Shown here: positions 1 to 11,090 of the stretch, in pieces
Layout of the letters: every line of letters starts with the position of its first letter
Position numbering within the stretch: position 1 is the first letter of the stretch
Assembly: GCF_963082655.1 (NCBI RefSeq)
Contig: NC_081552.1
Location: forward strand, 55,802,610 to 55,866,609
DNA: 64,000 nucleotides
Direction: 5' to 3'
Origin: Stomoxys calcitrans
Taxonomy: Eukaryota; Arthropoda; Insecta; Diptera; Muscidae
Notes under the pieces: generated by a model
What the model saw: the letters and a program-made list of their open reading frames with translations, nothing else
Told to the model about the DNA's origin: nothing
The model's database searches: none
Translations under genes and position numbers: made by a program

Positions 1-250
1 TTTACAATACCAACCGACCTACACTAATAAGAAGTATTTGTGCAACATTTCAAGTGGCTAGCTTTACTCCTTTGGAAGTTAGCGTGGTTTCGACAGACAG
101 ACGGACGGACGGACGGACATGGCTAGATCGACATAAAATGTCGCGACGATCAAGAATATATATACTTTATGGGGTCTCAGACGAATATTTCGAATAGTTA
201 CAAACAGAATGACGAAATTAGTATACCCCCATCCTATGGTGGAGGGTATT
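1..250 (-). mobile_element. DINE-A copy, TATACCC end only (cut by window edge)
   Basis: Shows GACA/GACG microsatellite repeats at about 97-119, then the conserved block read antisense (CTAGATCGACATAAAATGTC, AAGAATATATATACTTTATG), ending in a stem-loop terminus ATGGTGGAGGGTAT. It matches the same end of the complete copies at 11987-13471 and 30670-32160. The tandem-repeat core and hairpin end lie outside the window. Confidence 0.85.
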
Positions 251-261
251 ATAACTTAGTG

Positions 262-1394
262 AATTAGTTTGTAACACCCAAAACGAAGAGAGATAGACCT
301 ATTGATAAGTATACCGATCGACTCAGAATCGCTTTCTGATTCGATTTTGCTATGACCTTCTGTCTGTCCGTCTGTCTGTCTGTTCGTCTGTCTGTCCGTC
401 TATCTGTCCATGTTAATTTGTATACAAAGTACATGTCGCAGTTTTCATTCGGTCGTCTTCAGGCATGTGGTTTCGGTTTGTTAACCAATTTTCTTGAAAT
501 TTGACAGGAAGGATTTTCTTATGACTCCCGACATTACAAGTGAATTTCATTAAAATCGGTTCAGATTTGGATATAGCTTCCATATATATGTTCGTCCGAT
601 TTGCAGCAATAGTGCAATAAAATGGTCATTTGTTTCAAGATTCTCTCGAAATTTGGCAGGAAGGATTTTGTAATGACTCACGACATTAATGTTTATTCTC
701 ATGGATATCGGTTCAGATTTAGATATAGCACTCATATGTATATCGCCCGATTTTCACTCCTAGAGTCACAGCAAGCGCATTTATTGACCCATTTTGTAAA
801 ACGCTTTCCTCGACGACCGTCACAGTATCTGAGAAGTTTGCTGAAATCGTTTCAGATTTAGGTATAGCTCCCATATATATGTTCGTCCGATTTTCAGAAA
901 TATTGCAAGAAAGTGCGCACATTTAACCGATTTAGCAGAAAGGATTTTCTTATGACTCTCGATATTACTGGCGAATTTCATAGAAATCGGCCCAGTTTTA
1001 GATATAGCTGTCATATATGTACATCGACAGATTTTCACCCCAAGATCCACTGCAGGTTCAGAATTTGATATAGCTCCCATTTATATATGTTCGTCAGATT
1101 TTGGGTAATTTGCAATAATGTTGTCATTTTTCACCCGTAGTTATTACAGTTTGGACACAATCCCATGGCAGCCGGTTGTACGTACCGGATTGACCCGATG
1201 GAATCCTCCATCGGCAAGGGCTGCCGTCTCGGTGTAAAACACACTGCTACAACAACAACAACAACAACAGTTTGGACATATTTGCTCGCCGGGGTCCACA
1301 GAATTGGATATAGCTCCCACTTTGTACTTATAGGGTAGGTGTAGGATATATTGCAGTCGGCAGCGGCCGACTTTTGTTCTTCCTTACTGGTTTA
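262..1394 (+). mobile_element. DINE-E copy with retroposed insert
   Basis: Read on the plus strand: a GTCT/GTCC microsatellite at about 358-412, then diverged repeats with the core GATATAGCTCCCATATATAT, then a near-palindromic hairpin AGTCGGCAGCGGCCGACT at about 1355-1372 and the terminus TTCCTTACTGGTTT. The hairpin end matches the inverted copy at 24492-24815. The repeat core is interrupted by a 109-bp insert at 1158-1266. It is assigned to a DINE-like family by architecture; the TATACCC end is poorly preserved. Confidence 0.7.
1146..1278 (+). mobile_element. Short retroposed insert (109 bp) with 12-bp target duplication and (ACA)n tail
   Basis: The 12-mer ACAGTTTGGACA occurs at 1146-1157 and 1267-1278. 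Between them lie 109 bp ending in (ACA/CAA)n. This is the mark of target-primed insertion of a non-LTR element or SINE with a trinucleotide tail. The insert can fold: GGCAGC 1167-1172 pairs with GCTGCC 1220-1225 around two hairpins (CCGGT 1172-1176 with ACCGG 1184-1188, and CCGATGGA 1195-1202 with TCCATCGG 1207-1214). The parent family is not identified; a 5'-truncated 3' end of a non-LTR element is the likeliest source. Confidence 0.75.
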
Positions 1395-1889
1395 TACTTA
1401 TTTTAATACATAAGTAGGATCATACATCAAATTGATATAAAATAACATAAAATAAATGTAAATGAAATCAACTGTTTTACAATGAGGATAATAATAAAAT
1501 AGGAATAATTTTAATTAATTCAGTTTATTACATTTAATCATAGTCCATTAGAGATTTGGAATATTTTTTATTTACTCCTGTTTTTTAAACACAAAACAAC
1601 GCAAATCACAAAAAAATTAAATGGACAACCGAACAGGTCAATTAAATTATCTAAACTTAATGGCTGAACACCTGCATTGACACTCCAATTTTTTTCTCAA
1701 GTATTTGAATTGCCCAAAACTGGTTTATGCTCTCAATCAAAACGTAGGTTCGCCCCATGCCACTCTGGACATACACCTAAGGCAGTAATCGGCTTGTTGT
1801 TCGCTCCAAATACTACAAAAGTAACCTCGTAAAATAAAATCTTAGTTAGGAATTCCGTGCTACTTACAAAATCCTTACTTGTTTTCTAT
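1395..1889. other. AT-rich stretch, no gene recognised
   Basis: Mostly A/T with no long open frame. The part from about 1680 could be the 3' untranslated tail of the LOA fragment that follows, but no second copy exists in the window to test this. Confidence 0.4.
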
Positions 1890-2326
1890 GCCACTCCCCT
1901 AGGTTGGTTCATGTCTGATATTGTGTCCCCACCTATGTACCGGTAGCTGTTAGCCGTGAAAGCCCGGCAATGACATAGGAAATTCTGCAACGTCTCATCA
2001 TCTTCCACGCATGCCCTACACATGCTGCCACTTGCCGCACCGATTTTACATAAGTGAGCTCGTAGTCCTATGTGTCCCGTTACGATACCGAGGGCTATAC
2101 TGACATCCTGTTAACTTCCTTTCAGTAATAGCCTCGACTTCTCACGATCTGGATCTCCCCATAGAATTTTCGCCTTCCTACCAACCGTTTTACTGTTCCA
2201 CTGGGTTGCATTCGTCGCCCACGCCCTTAAATCGGACTGCGTCGACCGGAAAGGCTTCGGGCTAACCAAGTCTATTGAAGGCAGTCGTCTGGCCTTCAGT
2301 GCCCAATCGTCTGCTTTCTCATAAAA
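1890..2326 (-). pseudogene. LOA-clade non-LTR retrotransposon fragment, RNase H C-terminal part and 3' tail
   Basis: Translated on the minus strand, 2326-2150 gives a run including KARRLPSIDLVSPKPF and WNSKTVGRKAKILWGDPDRE. It aligns closely with the frame at 19107-19355 (ARGLPSINLVSPKPF, NSETVGRTAKILPGNPDR). That second copy is joined to an RNase H and LOA-type reverse transcriptase, so this is the distal end of the same element. No reverse transcriptase or endonuclease remains: a 5'-truncated dead copy. The 3' boundary near 1890 is uncertain. Confidence 0.75.
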
Positions 2327-2913
2327 CCTAAAAAGTATGCTCTATTTTCTGGTAGAAGAACCTCAATTTTGTTTGAAATTGCCAGTATGCTCTATTTTCT
2401 GGAAGAAGAACTCCATTTGTGTTTTGAATTGAATATCAGACCCAATATGAGAAAACCTTCGCACATGAAAAATAACCTGTTCTTAGGCCTTACGTCGGGC
2501 CTATTTCAAGAAGGCCTAACCGTTTTTTTCCACTGGGTAGTTGCAGAGTGTTGTCTGTCTGTTTGTGTTTGAGTGTGTATTTGTCTTTTTTGTCGAAAGA
2601 TTTTCAAGCATTGTGCTTGAGGCTAAGGTTCCCCAGGTTCACTTAAGGTATTCCACAAAATATGCTCCGCCGAAATGCTTTTGAGAAAGCCAATGGCATT
2701 CATGAGTGATTTGTTCAAAATTTCATTAAAATGCCAGAATATGTGTAACGAACGAAGGTTACGTTCCGTCAAAGCTTTGTGGTTTTCCCAATTTGTGTGA
2801 TAAGCGGCACACGTGTGTTTAAGGTTGATTTTTTCGTTTGTTGTTTTAGTCGCAGGATTTTAGGCTAAGAGACCTGAAATGCTTATGAAAAGATAATTAC
2901 TTTATTGCGAATA
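2327..2913. other. No recognised gene or element
   Basis: Contains a short direct repeat (AGTATGCTCTATTTTCTGG at about 2335-2353 and again at 2386-2402) and a small open frame without family features. No match to the repeat families elsewhere in the window. Confidence 0.4.
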
Positions 2914-3625
2914 TAACAAGCAAAACGCATTAAGTTCTGCAGTGCCGAACTTTTGATACCCTCCGCCATGGATATATTTGTTATCAAATTTATCATAACA
3001 CTACTGTATCCATATAAATATCCGAATATAGTCCGATTTTAATCATTTTTAGTTCAGGAGCCGAGAAGCTCTATACATGTAACGGTTTGAAATTTCAGCG
3101 AAATCGGGTAATAAGTGCACCGTTCATGTGATTAAGCCCTACTTCGGATGATCGATCTAAATGACTGCTATATCTAAATATGGTCCGATTTGGATGTTGG
3201 GAGTCTTGATACAACTCACTGTTAAAAATTTCAGCGAAGTAGGGTAATGAATGCGCCCATATCCCAAAGTCGGGAGACCGGTCAAATATGTTCCGATCTG
3301 AACCATTTCTGGTTCGGATATCGGCGGGCCTAATAGAACTCACTGTTTGGTTTTAGGCTTAAGACCCTCAATCACCAGATTCGTCTATATGGCAGCTATA
3401 TCCAAATATATTTCCATTCAAGAGCATAACCTGCGTATTTTTAAAGACTGCAGCGTTATTATAACTGGCGGGCACACGGATTGACAGATGGACAGACATA
3501 CGGACATCGTTAAATTGTAGGATCCGATATATAAATTCTTTGTAGGGTTGGAAATGGATATTTCGATGTGTTACAAACAGAATGACTAAATGAATATACC
3601 CTCATCCTCATGGTGGTGGGCATAA
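2914..3625 (-). mobile_element. DINE-D copy
   Basis: Starts at the hairpin end (AACAAGCAAAACGCATTAAG, a decayed hairpin TTCTGCAGTGCCGAA, then GATACCCTCCGCCATGG). It carries two to three repeats with ATATGGCAGCTATATC-like cores, a short GACA/GACG microsatellite near 3483-3505, and closes with ATGGTGGTGGGCATA. The two ends carry matching inverted subterminal repeats (CCCTCCGCCATG and CATGGTGGTGGGC). Internal repeats have fewer units than DINE-A. Confidence 0.8.
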
Positions 3626-4779
3626 AAATGTTAACGCCATAAGTTTTTGTGATGCGTGGTAATATTTTGAAAATATAAAAAATCAAACTCACATCCTTAC
3701 TTTGAAATATGGAGATTGATATGAAATGAAATATTGTTAACATTTAATGTGGATTAAAACTGGCAGAGAACACCAGCGCACCATAGTACTCTCCATCACT
3801 AGAAATTCATCTTTAGGGTATGCCCCCAGTCCTTGAATTGCTCTTAAAAGCATACCCTAACTCTAGTGAATTTCCCTCTGCTCAACATCATACGAACCAT
3901 CACATGGCAAGTTGAATGAAAATTTTCTGACAGCAACTCTAGGCTACCAAATTTTAGGCCAGCAACCCAAACAAAGGCCAAACACACTGGCTAATTAAAA
4001 GTTTCTCCGGCTTTTAGAACCACCGTCTACAATTGATGCTGTCCAACAGCATCAGACATGAGGCACACGCACGCTACCGTATTGCACCATGCCACATACA
4101 CAGACCCATAGTCCTCGTTCATGTTCAGCCACCATGAAATGCGTGTCGGTCTAGGATAATAGCTATGAACAAAGCAACAGACCCGTCTCTCCTTTAGACC
4201 CAGCATCGTAGCATAATGAAACCAAATGTTGGCTACTTAAAGTGGTAATGAACATTGTACGAGTTCTCATAAAGCATTATGGCCAAATTTTCATGTGTAT
4301 CCTGTACAGATGTTGCGGTACTCCCGCTTTCTGCTTTTGCTCCAAAGACAATGTCGCCTTGTGGTGCCGTAGAAACATTCGTTCTTATCAGCATGCAACA
4401 AACTTGCAGCAACAGTTTTTACATGACTTCAGGTGAACGTGTTTGTGTGGGCCTCAAAATGGCAACTAAACATGTTCTATGCCAAAGGATTTGGCCTAGG
4501 TGTTGTGAAGAAACTTTGTGGGTGGCAAGAAAAGGCAAAAGTTTTTTTGGCTCACCTGTGCAAACTCGTTTGAATCGAAGAGAAATATCTCATGAGAAAC
4601 TTAGTTGAAAATTTTATTTATGCATGCTAATGCAACAGAATGTGGCAAAAGTTTTGTGTACAATATTTTCTAGAAGTCAAGTGATTTGTAAGAATTGCCC
4701 TACCTGGAGAATAAAAATTTGTTTAAGAAAATAGTAAAAAAAAAATATTTAAAATAAATCTAACATAATAACTAAAAAA
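3626..4779. other. Unassigned, apparently low-copy sequence
   Basis: No resemblance to any repeat family in the window. It holds overlapping open frames at 4242-4436 and 4279-4608 (109 codons, cysteine-rich) without recognisable domains. Possibly flanking host DNA or a fragment of an unknown element; coding capacity is not supported. Confidence 0.4.
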
Positions 4780-5860
4780 ACAAGTAAAAAGGCGTTAAGT
4801 TCGGCCGGGCCGAACTTTGGATACCCACCACCTCGGGTATATATATAAATCACCTTTCATCAAAATCCGGTGAAAAATCCATACCTTATGCCCCATAGCA
4901 GCTTTATCGAAATATGTTCCGATTTGGACCAAATACTAATAAGTACAAGTCTTTGTTAAATTGTGTATAACAAATATTGGTCCTTTTACTAGCTATATCT
5001 ACAAATAAACCGATCTGAACCATATACGACGCAGATATGAAAAAGCCTAACATAAGTCACTGTGTCAAATTTCAGTGAAATCGGATCATAAATAAGCATT
5101 TTATGGGTATGGGTATGAGAGATCGGTCTATATGGCAGCTATATTCAAATCTGGGCCGATCTGGGCCAAATTAAAAAAGGACGTCGAAGAGCCTTACTAA
5201 ACTCACTGTCTCAAATTTCAGCGACATCGGAAAATAAATGCGTTTTTTATGACCCCAAACCTAAAACCGAGATATCGGTCTATATGGCAGCTATATCCAA
5301 ATCTGGACCGATCTGTGCAATTGATGAAGTCAAAGGGGCTTAACTTAACTCACTGTCCCAAATTTCGGCGACATCGGACAATAAATGCGCATTTTATGGG
5401 CCCAAAACCTTTAATCGAGAGATCGGACTATATGGCAGCTATATCCAAATCTGAACCGATCTGAGACAAATTGACGAATGATGTCGAAGGGCCTAACACA
5501 ACTCACTGTCTCAAATGTCAGCAAAATCGGATGGGCATAAGACCCTAAATCTGAGGATCGATCTATATGGCAGCTATATCCAAATCTGCACCGATCTGGG
5601 CCAAATTGACGAAGGATGCCGAAGGGCCTAACACAATTCACGGTACCAAATTTCAGCAAAATCCGATAATAAAAGTGGCTTTTTGGGCCTAAGACCCTAA
5701 ATCGGAGGATCGGTCTATATGGGGGGTATATCAAGAAATAGTACGAACTTAACCTGCTTATGGACAAAAAAAGAATATGTGCAAAGCTTCAGCTCAGTAT
5801 CTACATTTTTAAAGACTGTAGCGTGATTTCAACAGACGGACGGACTAGATCGTATAGGAT
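4780..5860 (-). mobile_element. DINE-B copy, joined to DINE-A tail
   Basis: Begins ACAAGTAAAAAGGCGTTAAG, perfect hairpin TTCGGCCGGGCCGAA, then GGATACCCACCACCTCGGGT. It contains about five ~153-bp repeats with the core TATATGGCAGCTATATCCAA. The microsatellite (ACAGACGGACGGAC near 5830) leads straight into DINE-A repeat sequence instead of a DINE-B terminus. Confidence 0.85.
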
Positions 5861-6497
5861 TTGCGTCCTCTAAAGGCTTAAGAAGTCAAGACCTCAGATC
5901 GGATTATATGGCAGCTGTATCAGTTAATGAACCAATTTCACCCATACTTGGCACAGATGTTGAAAATCATAACTAAATATCTCGTGCAAAATTTCACCCG
6001 AATCGGATAAGTATTGCGACCTCTAGTGGCTCAAGAAGTCAAGATTCAAGATCGGTTAATATGGCAGCTATATTAGGTTATGGAGCGATTTAAACCGTAC
6101 ATGGCACAGTTGTTGGAAGTTGCGACGAAATGCGTCATGCTAAATTTCAGCTATATCGGATAGGAATTGCGCCCTCTATAGGCTCAAAAAGTCAAGACCC
6201 AAGATTGGTTTATATGGCAGCTATATCAAAATATGGACCGATATGGCCCATTTACAATCCCAACCGACCTACACCTATAAGAAATATTTGTGTAAAATTT
6301 CATGCGGTTAGCTATACTCCTTCGGAAGTAAGCATGCTTTCGACAGACAGACGGACGGACGGACAGACGGACTGACATGGCTAGATCGACATATAGCATC
6401 AAGAATATGACGACATGAAATATTCGTCTGAGACGAATATTTCAAGGAATTACAAACGGAATGACGAAATTTGTATGCCCCCACCCTATGGTGGAGG
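5861..6497 (-). mobile_element. DINE-A partial copy (3 repeats plus TATACCC end)
   Basis: Has DINE-A-type repeats (AGAAGTCAAGACCCAAGAT), then the microsatellite at about 6341-6376, the block around 6380-6470 (with an internal scramble of the AAGAATAT segment) and the terminus ATGGTGGAGGGTCT. The hairpin end is missing. The 5' part fuses to DINE-B at about 5860. Confidence 0.8.
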
Positions 6498-6599
6498 GTC
6501 TAAAAATGTGGGGTATCTTTACCAATTATACAGAAACAAGAACTTTGGCAATTTTCGATTTTGAAAAAATGTGGTGTGCCCCCCACCCAAAAAAATAAA

Positions 6600-6799
6600 A
6601 TCCTGGCTACGTCCCTGATGGGAGCTATATCCAGATCGGAATCGATTTGGTCCATTTGCAATCACCGACGATTTACATCAATATCAAGTATCTGTGCAAA
6701 ATTTCAAGCGGCTAGCTTCATGGGGTCCTAGATCAATATTTCGAGGTGTTACAAACGGAATGACTTGTTTAGTATACACCCATCCTATGTTGGTGGGTA
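6600..6799 (-). mobile_element. Short DINE-like remnant lacking the microsatellite
   Basis: One repeat unit (GGGAGCTATATCCAGATCGG ... AAATTTCAAGCGGCTAGCTT) is followed directly by TGGGGTCCTAGATCAATATT and the terminus CATCCTATGTTGGTGGGTA. The GTCY tract and the ATATATAC block between them are deleted. Confidence 0.65.
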
Positions 6800-8165
6800 A
6801 AAAAAATCAATTTGTGTTTGTTTGCTGATTTGTTTGTTGGTTTATTTGTTTGTTTGTTCCGTATAGACTCAAAAACGGCTTAACCAATTTTTTTTTGAAA
6901 TATCACAGATGGTGCTTAGCGATCGCGTTGTGAGTATAGGGTACTAAATTTTTGGATATCGGAAGGCGGGGCGGACCCTCCCCTTTACCCTAATTTTAGA
7001 AATGCCAGATCTCTGAGATGGATGCAGCGATCTCAGAGAAATTTTGTAGGCCAAATTTCAGGTGGGATGCTAGGGGGTCCGCCCACCCCCAAATCCCACT
7101 GATTATATATATATATATATAGACCAATCACTACTAATTAAGTATTTAGGCGACCACCCCAGCCCCCAAAACACGCCTAATTCGGACATGGCAATATTGG
7201 GCCCATGGTCAATAAAAATAAAAGGTATTTGAGAGTAGAATACGAATCTGATATCCAAATATAGGACCAAGTGTTTGGGGGCCGTCCCTCCACCAAAACC
7301 CCCCAAAGAGGACGTATTTACAGACCATGGTAATATAGGGCTCAAACGAAAGGTCTTTGGGAGTAGAGCGCGAATCTGATATCAACATTCGGGAAAAAGT
7401 GTCTATGAAGCCACCAAACCCCCATAACAACCAACAATTTGGCAGTATTTGCTGACCATGGCAACATAGGTCTCAAATAAAAGTTATTTAGAGTAGAGCA
7501 CGAATCTGATACCAACATTCGGGAAGAGCTGTCAGCGGACGTCCACCCCCTTAGCAAACCCGAAATAGGATTTATTTACTCACCGTGACAATTATGGGCT
7601 TAAAGAGAGTGGAGCACGATGTTGATAGTTTTTAAGACCAACCCCCAAACCGGACGTATTTGCTGACTATTGCAATAAGGAGCTCAAATGAAAGGTATTT
7701 GTGATTAGAAAACGAATTTGATATTCAATTTTGGGGTCAAGTGTGTGGCCCCCTACAACCAATGCCACTATAGGGTTCAATGAATTGATATTTGAGAGTA
7801 GAGCACGATGCTGATATATTTTCAATGCTAAGTGTTTTTGTGGGACAACCCCACTCCCCAAAACACCACTAAATCGGATATATTTATTGACTATGTCAAT
7901 GTGGGGCTCAAATGAATGACACTGTGAAGTGAAGCACGAAATTGATACCCACTTTCGGAACCAATTTCCTGGGGTTCTGCCCCCATCGCAATATGGGGCA
8001 CAAATAAAGGTATTAAGGAGTGAATACGAATTTGATATCCCAATGTGAGAACATGTATTTGGGGCACCGCTCCTTTCCCAAAACACCTCCCAAAGAGTAC
8101 AAATTTTGACGGCCAAGTGTTTGAGGACGCCTCGTCCCATTAACTCCCCCTAAACCATTGCAATA
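6800..8165 (+). mobile_element. C-family (Helitron-like) copy, 5' end and ~130-bp repeats
   Basis: Opens with AAAAATCAATTTGTGTTTG and TTTGTTTGTTTGTTCCGTAT, then GGGCGGACCCTCCCCTTTAC. After that come about seven diverged ~130-bp units (TAGAGCACGAATCTGATA, CATGGCAATATGGGCTCAAA, GGACCAAGTGTTTGGGGG). The same 5' leader occurs at 11815, 33277 and 40885. The 3' CTAG end is absent; the copy stops at a mariner-derived element. Confidence 0.7.
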
Positions 8166-8242
8166 TAGTAGAGCTGGCAACTATCGATATGCGCAACATT
8201 CAATATTTTTCGAAAAATATCGATAAATATATTTGATTTTTT

Positions 8243-8800
8243 GGTGATTTTTTTGAGGTTAGGATTTTCATGCATTAGTATTTGACAGATCACGTGGATT
8301 TCAGACATGGTGTCAAAGAGAAAGATGCTCAGTATGCTTTGACATTTCATCATGAATAGACTACTAACGAGCAACGCTTGCAAATCATTGAATTTTATTA
8401 CCAAAATCAGTGTTCGGTTCGAAATGTGTTCAAATTTGACAAATTTTGTTCAGCGATGAGGCTCATTTCTGGTTGAATGGCTACGTAAATAAGCAAAATT
8501 GCCCGCATTTGGAGTGAAGAGCAACCAGAAGCCGTTCAAGAACTGCCCATGCATCCCGAAAAATGCACTGTTTGGTGTGGTTTGTACGCTGGTGGAATCA
8601 TTGGACCGTATTTTTTCAAAGATGCTGTTGGACGCAACGTTACGGTGAATGAACACATTTCGAACCGAACACTGATTTGGTAATAAAATTCAATGATTTG
8701 CAAGCGTTGCTCGTTAGTAAGTCTATTCATGATGAAATGTCAAAGCATACTGAGCATCTTTCTCTTTGACACCATGTCTGAAATCCCACGTGACCTGTCA
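8243..8800 (+). pseudogene. Tc1/mariner fold-back derivative, copy 1 (right end in gap)
   Basis: Left arm GGTGATTTTTTTGAGGTTAG through the transposase start codons (MNRLTNEQRLQIIEF; here one base is missing, giving a frameshift), then a jump to the SDEAHFWLNG region in the sense direction (a further extra base after AAAATTG). The right arm is the inverted copy of the left arm, ending at the gap at 8801. It is the same derivative as the copy at 53864-54470, in opposite orientation. The encoded transposase lacks its central and C-terminal parts and cannot be active. Confidence 0.85.
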
Positions 8801-9000
8801 NNNNNNNNNNNNNNNNNNNNNNNNNNNNNNNNNNNNNNNNNNNNNNNNNNNNNNNNNNNNNNNNNNNNNNNNNNNNNNNNNNNNNNNNNNNNNNNNNNNN
8901 NNNNNNNNNNNNNNNNNNNNNNNNNNNNNNNNNNNNNNNNNNNNNNNNNNNNNNNNNNNNNNNNNNNNNNNNNNNNNNNNNNNNNNNNNNNNNNNNNNNN
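8801..9000. other. Assembly gap (200 N)
   Basis: Exactly 200 undetermined bases. Left flank is the right arm of a mariner derivative; right flank is inside a DINE-A repeat. The missing sequence probably includes the mariner terminus and part of DINE-A. Open frames crossing it are meaningless. Confidence 0.99.
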
Positions 9001-9377
9001 AGCCTCTAGAGGTCGCAATTATTATCCGATTTGCCTGAAATTTTATACTACGGATCCTCTCATGCCCATCAACATACGTGTTTATTATGATCTGAATCGG
9101 TCTATAGCCCGATCTCTCTATTTTACTTCTTGAGCCTCCAAAAGGGCGCAATTCTTATTCGAATTGGCTGACATTTTATACAGTTCTCCAACATGTAATT
9201 TAATTGTGGTCCAAACCGGACCATATCATGATATCGCTCTAATAGCAGAGCAAATCTTTTCTTATATCCTTTTTTGCCTAAGAAGATATGCTGGAAAAGG
9301 AACTCGACAAATGCGATCCATGATGGAGGGTATGTAAGATTCGGCCCGGCCGAACTTAGAACGTTTTTACTTGTTAA
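9001..9377 (+). mobile_element. DINE-A hairpin end
   Basis: Reads from mid-repeat (AGCCTCTAGAGGTCGCAATT) through TTTTTGCCTAAGAAGATATG and GATGGAGGGTATGTAAGATT to the hairpin TTCGGCCCGGCCGAA and the terminus GTTTTTACTTG. The other end lies in or beyond the gap. Confidence 0.85.
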
Positions 9378-10063
9378 TCTTACTTCTAACGAAAAAGTTA
9401 AGATATAATTTGCAATTTCAGATGATTTGTTTTTATATCTTTTCGATAAGCTCTTGCATGCTTCAAAGAAATCTTCAAACTGTTCTTGTTATGTCAACAA
9501 ATGGTAAAACTGATTTTATTTAACCTGTTCTGCAATGGGGAAAATTTTCTCAACATGTGGTTGTTAAAGGTATTTGTCTTAATTTATTTTGAAAATTTTT
9601 GTTGAATTGAGATTCCATTGCAGTATATCGTCCGGCTTTAGACCATTGTTTAATGATTTCTATTCAAAGAATAGTGTAGCAAAAAACATTTAAAAGTCAG
9701 CAAAGTGTGTTGTTGCTGGTTATCCCGTATAGCGATTTCAATTTCGCCCAAGAAATATCATCAGCTGGCGATATCAAATGGATCACGGTGCTTTACAACC
9801 ATATCAGCTAGAGTAGATTGTAAAGCACGCATCGAATTTGAGCAGGGCTCTTTTAGACGACTTGATTCACAAGCGCAATAGAAAACAAATCAAATCTTAC
9901 TTCCCTTATTCAAATACAACTTATCCAACGATGCCAATAGCAACAATATGCTGTGATCGAATCTCAATAAGATTTTAAGACCGAAGAAAGAAAGCGCGAA
10001 CAGAAAAATTTTTGTTGAATTGGAAAAAATTGGAATAAATAACTTCATAAATATTATGTTAAA
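9378..10063. other. Unassigned AT-rich stretch with one short hairpin
   Basis: No open frame of note and no family match. An 11-nt perfect inverted repeat, GTGCTTTACAA at 9788-9798 and TTGTAAAGCAC at 9818-9828 with a 19-nt loop, is the only structure seen. Confidence 0.4.
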
Positions 10064-10240
10064 CTAGCTGGACAAGGCCCGCTCCGCAGCGTGTTCTTTC
10101 ACTCTCTTATTTTATCCGAGTCCTATACTGGCACGATCAGGGAAAAAAGTCCTGTTTGGGGTGCTGGTACGGCCTTTCAGATATTTCACCACAATGTGGA
10201 TATCATATTGGTACTCTACTCCTTTCATACCTTTCATTTG
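10064..10240 (-). mobile_element. C-family 3' end fragment
   Basis: Starts CTAGCTGGACAAGGCCCGCT (reverse of the 3' terminus) followed by CCGCAGCGTGTTCTTTCACT and one partial ~130-bp unit. It matches the inverted terminus of the copy at 14253. It passes into DINE-F repeats near 10240. Confidence 0.6.
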
Positions 10241-11090
10241 ATATTCAACAAAAAGGTTTAGAGGGGTACCGAAATGCAGTGTTTCAAATTTCATCAAAAT
10301 CGGACGAAAAATGCTCCTTTTATGGACTTAATACTCTATATCGGGAGATCGGTCTATATGGCAGCTATATTCCAAATATGGTCCGATCTGGACGATATTC
10401 AACAAACAGGTTAGAGGTCTATCAAAACGCAATGTTTCAAATTTCATCAAATTCGGATGGAAAATGCTCCTTTTATGGGCTCAATACTCTATATCGGGAG
10501 ATCGGTTTATATGAAAGCTTTATCCAAATAAGATCCGATCTGAACGATGTTCCACCCAAAGGTATAGAGGTCTATCGGATGAAAAACTATTCTTTAATGG
10601 GCTCAATTCTCTTTATCCGGAGATCATTCCATATAGCAGCTATATCCAAATACGATCCGATCTGGACGATATTCAACAAAACTGTTTACAGGGGTAGAAC
10701 TCTCTGTGCCAAATTTCAACGAAATAGGATGAATCGGTCTATATGGGAGAATGGTATATATGGCAGCTAAATCCAAATATGGTCCAATCTGGACCACATT
10801 TGACAGCAATGGGAAGGGGTCTACCAAAACACACTATGCCAAATTTCATAGAATTCGCGTAATAAATCAATACCCTATACTGGGAGGACGGGTGGTCGGT
10901 CTATAGGGTAGCTATATCAAAATTTAGTCCGATCCGAACGACACCTCACTGAAATGGGTAGGGGTCTACCAGAACGCACTGTGCCAAATTTCATTGAAAT
11001 TAAATGAAAAAGAACCAATTCATTTCCTCAAGACTTTGAGCCTGGAGATCGGTATATATAGCGGCTATACATAACTAAAATCCGATTTTA
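10240..11090 (-). mobile_element. DINE-F repeat core (about five units, no termini)
   Basis: Tandem units of the form TTTCATCAAAATCGGACGAA ... GGGAGATCGGTCTATATGGC ... TCCGATCTGGACGATATTCA. They share the ATATGGCAGCTATATCCAAA core with DINE-B but differ between cores. No microsatellite or hairpin end is attached. The 204-codon frame at 10156-10770 arises from the repeats and is not a gene. Confidence 0.6.

Noticed and set aside
4279..4608. 109-codon open frame as a host gene
   Set aside because: No recognisable domain or intron context, overlaps another frame at 4242-4436; too weak to call.
8693..9151. Open frames across the N gap
   Set aside because: They exist only because N codons do not count as stops.
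10156..10770. 204-codon plus-strand open frame
   Set aside because: Produced by DINE-F repeats (GLYGSYI motif repeated); no domain and no start context. A by-product of the repeat.
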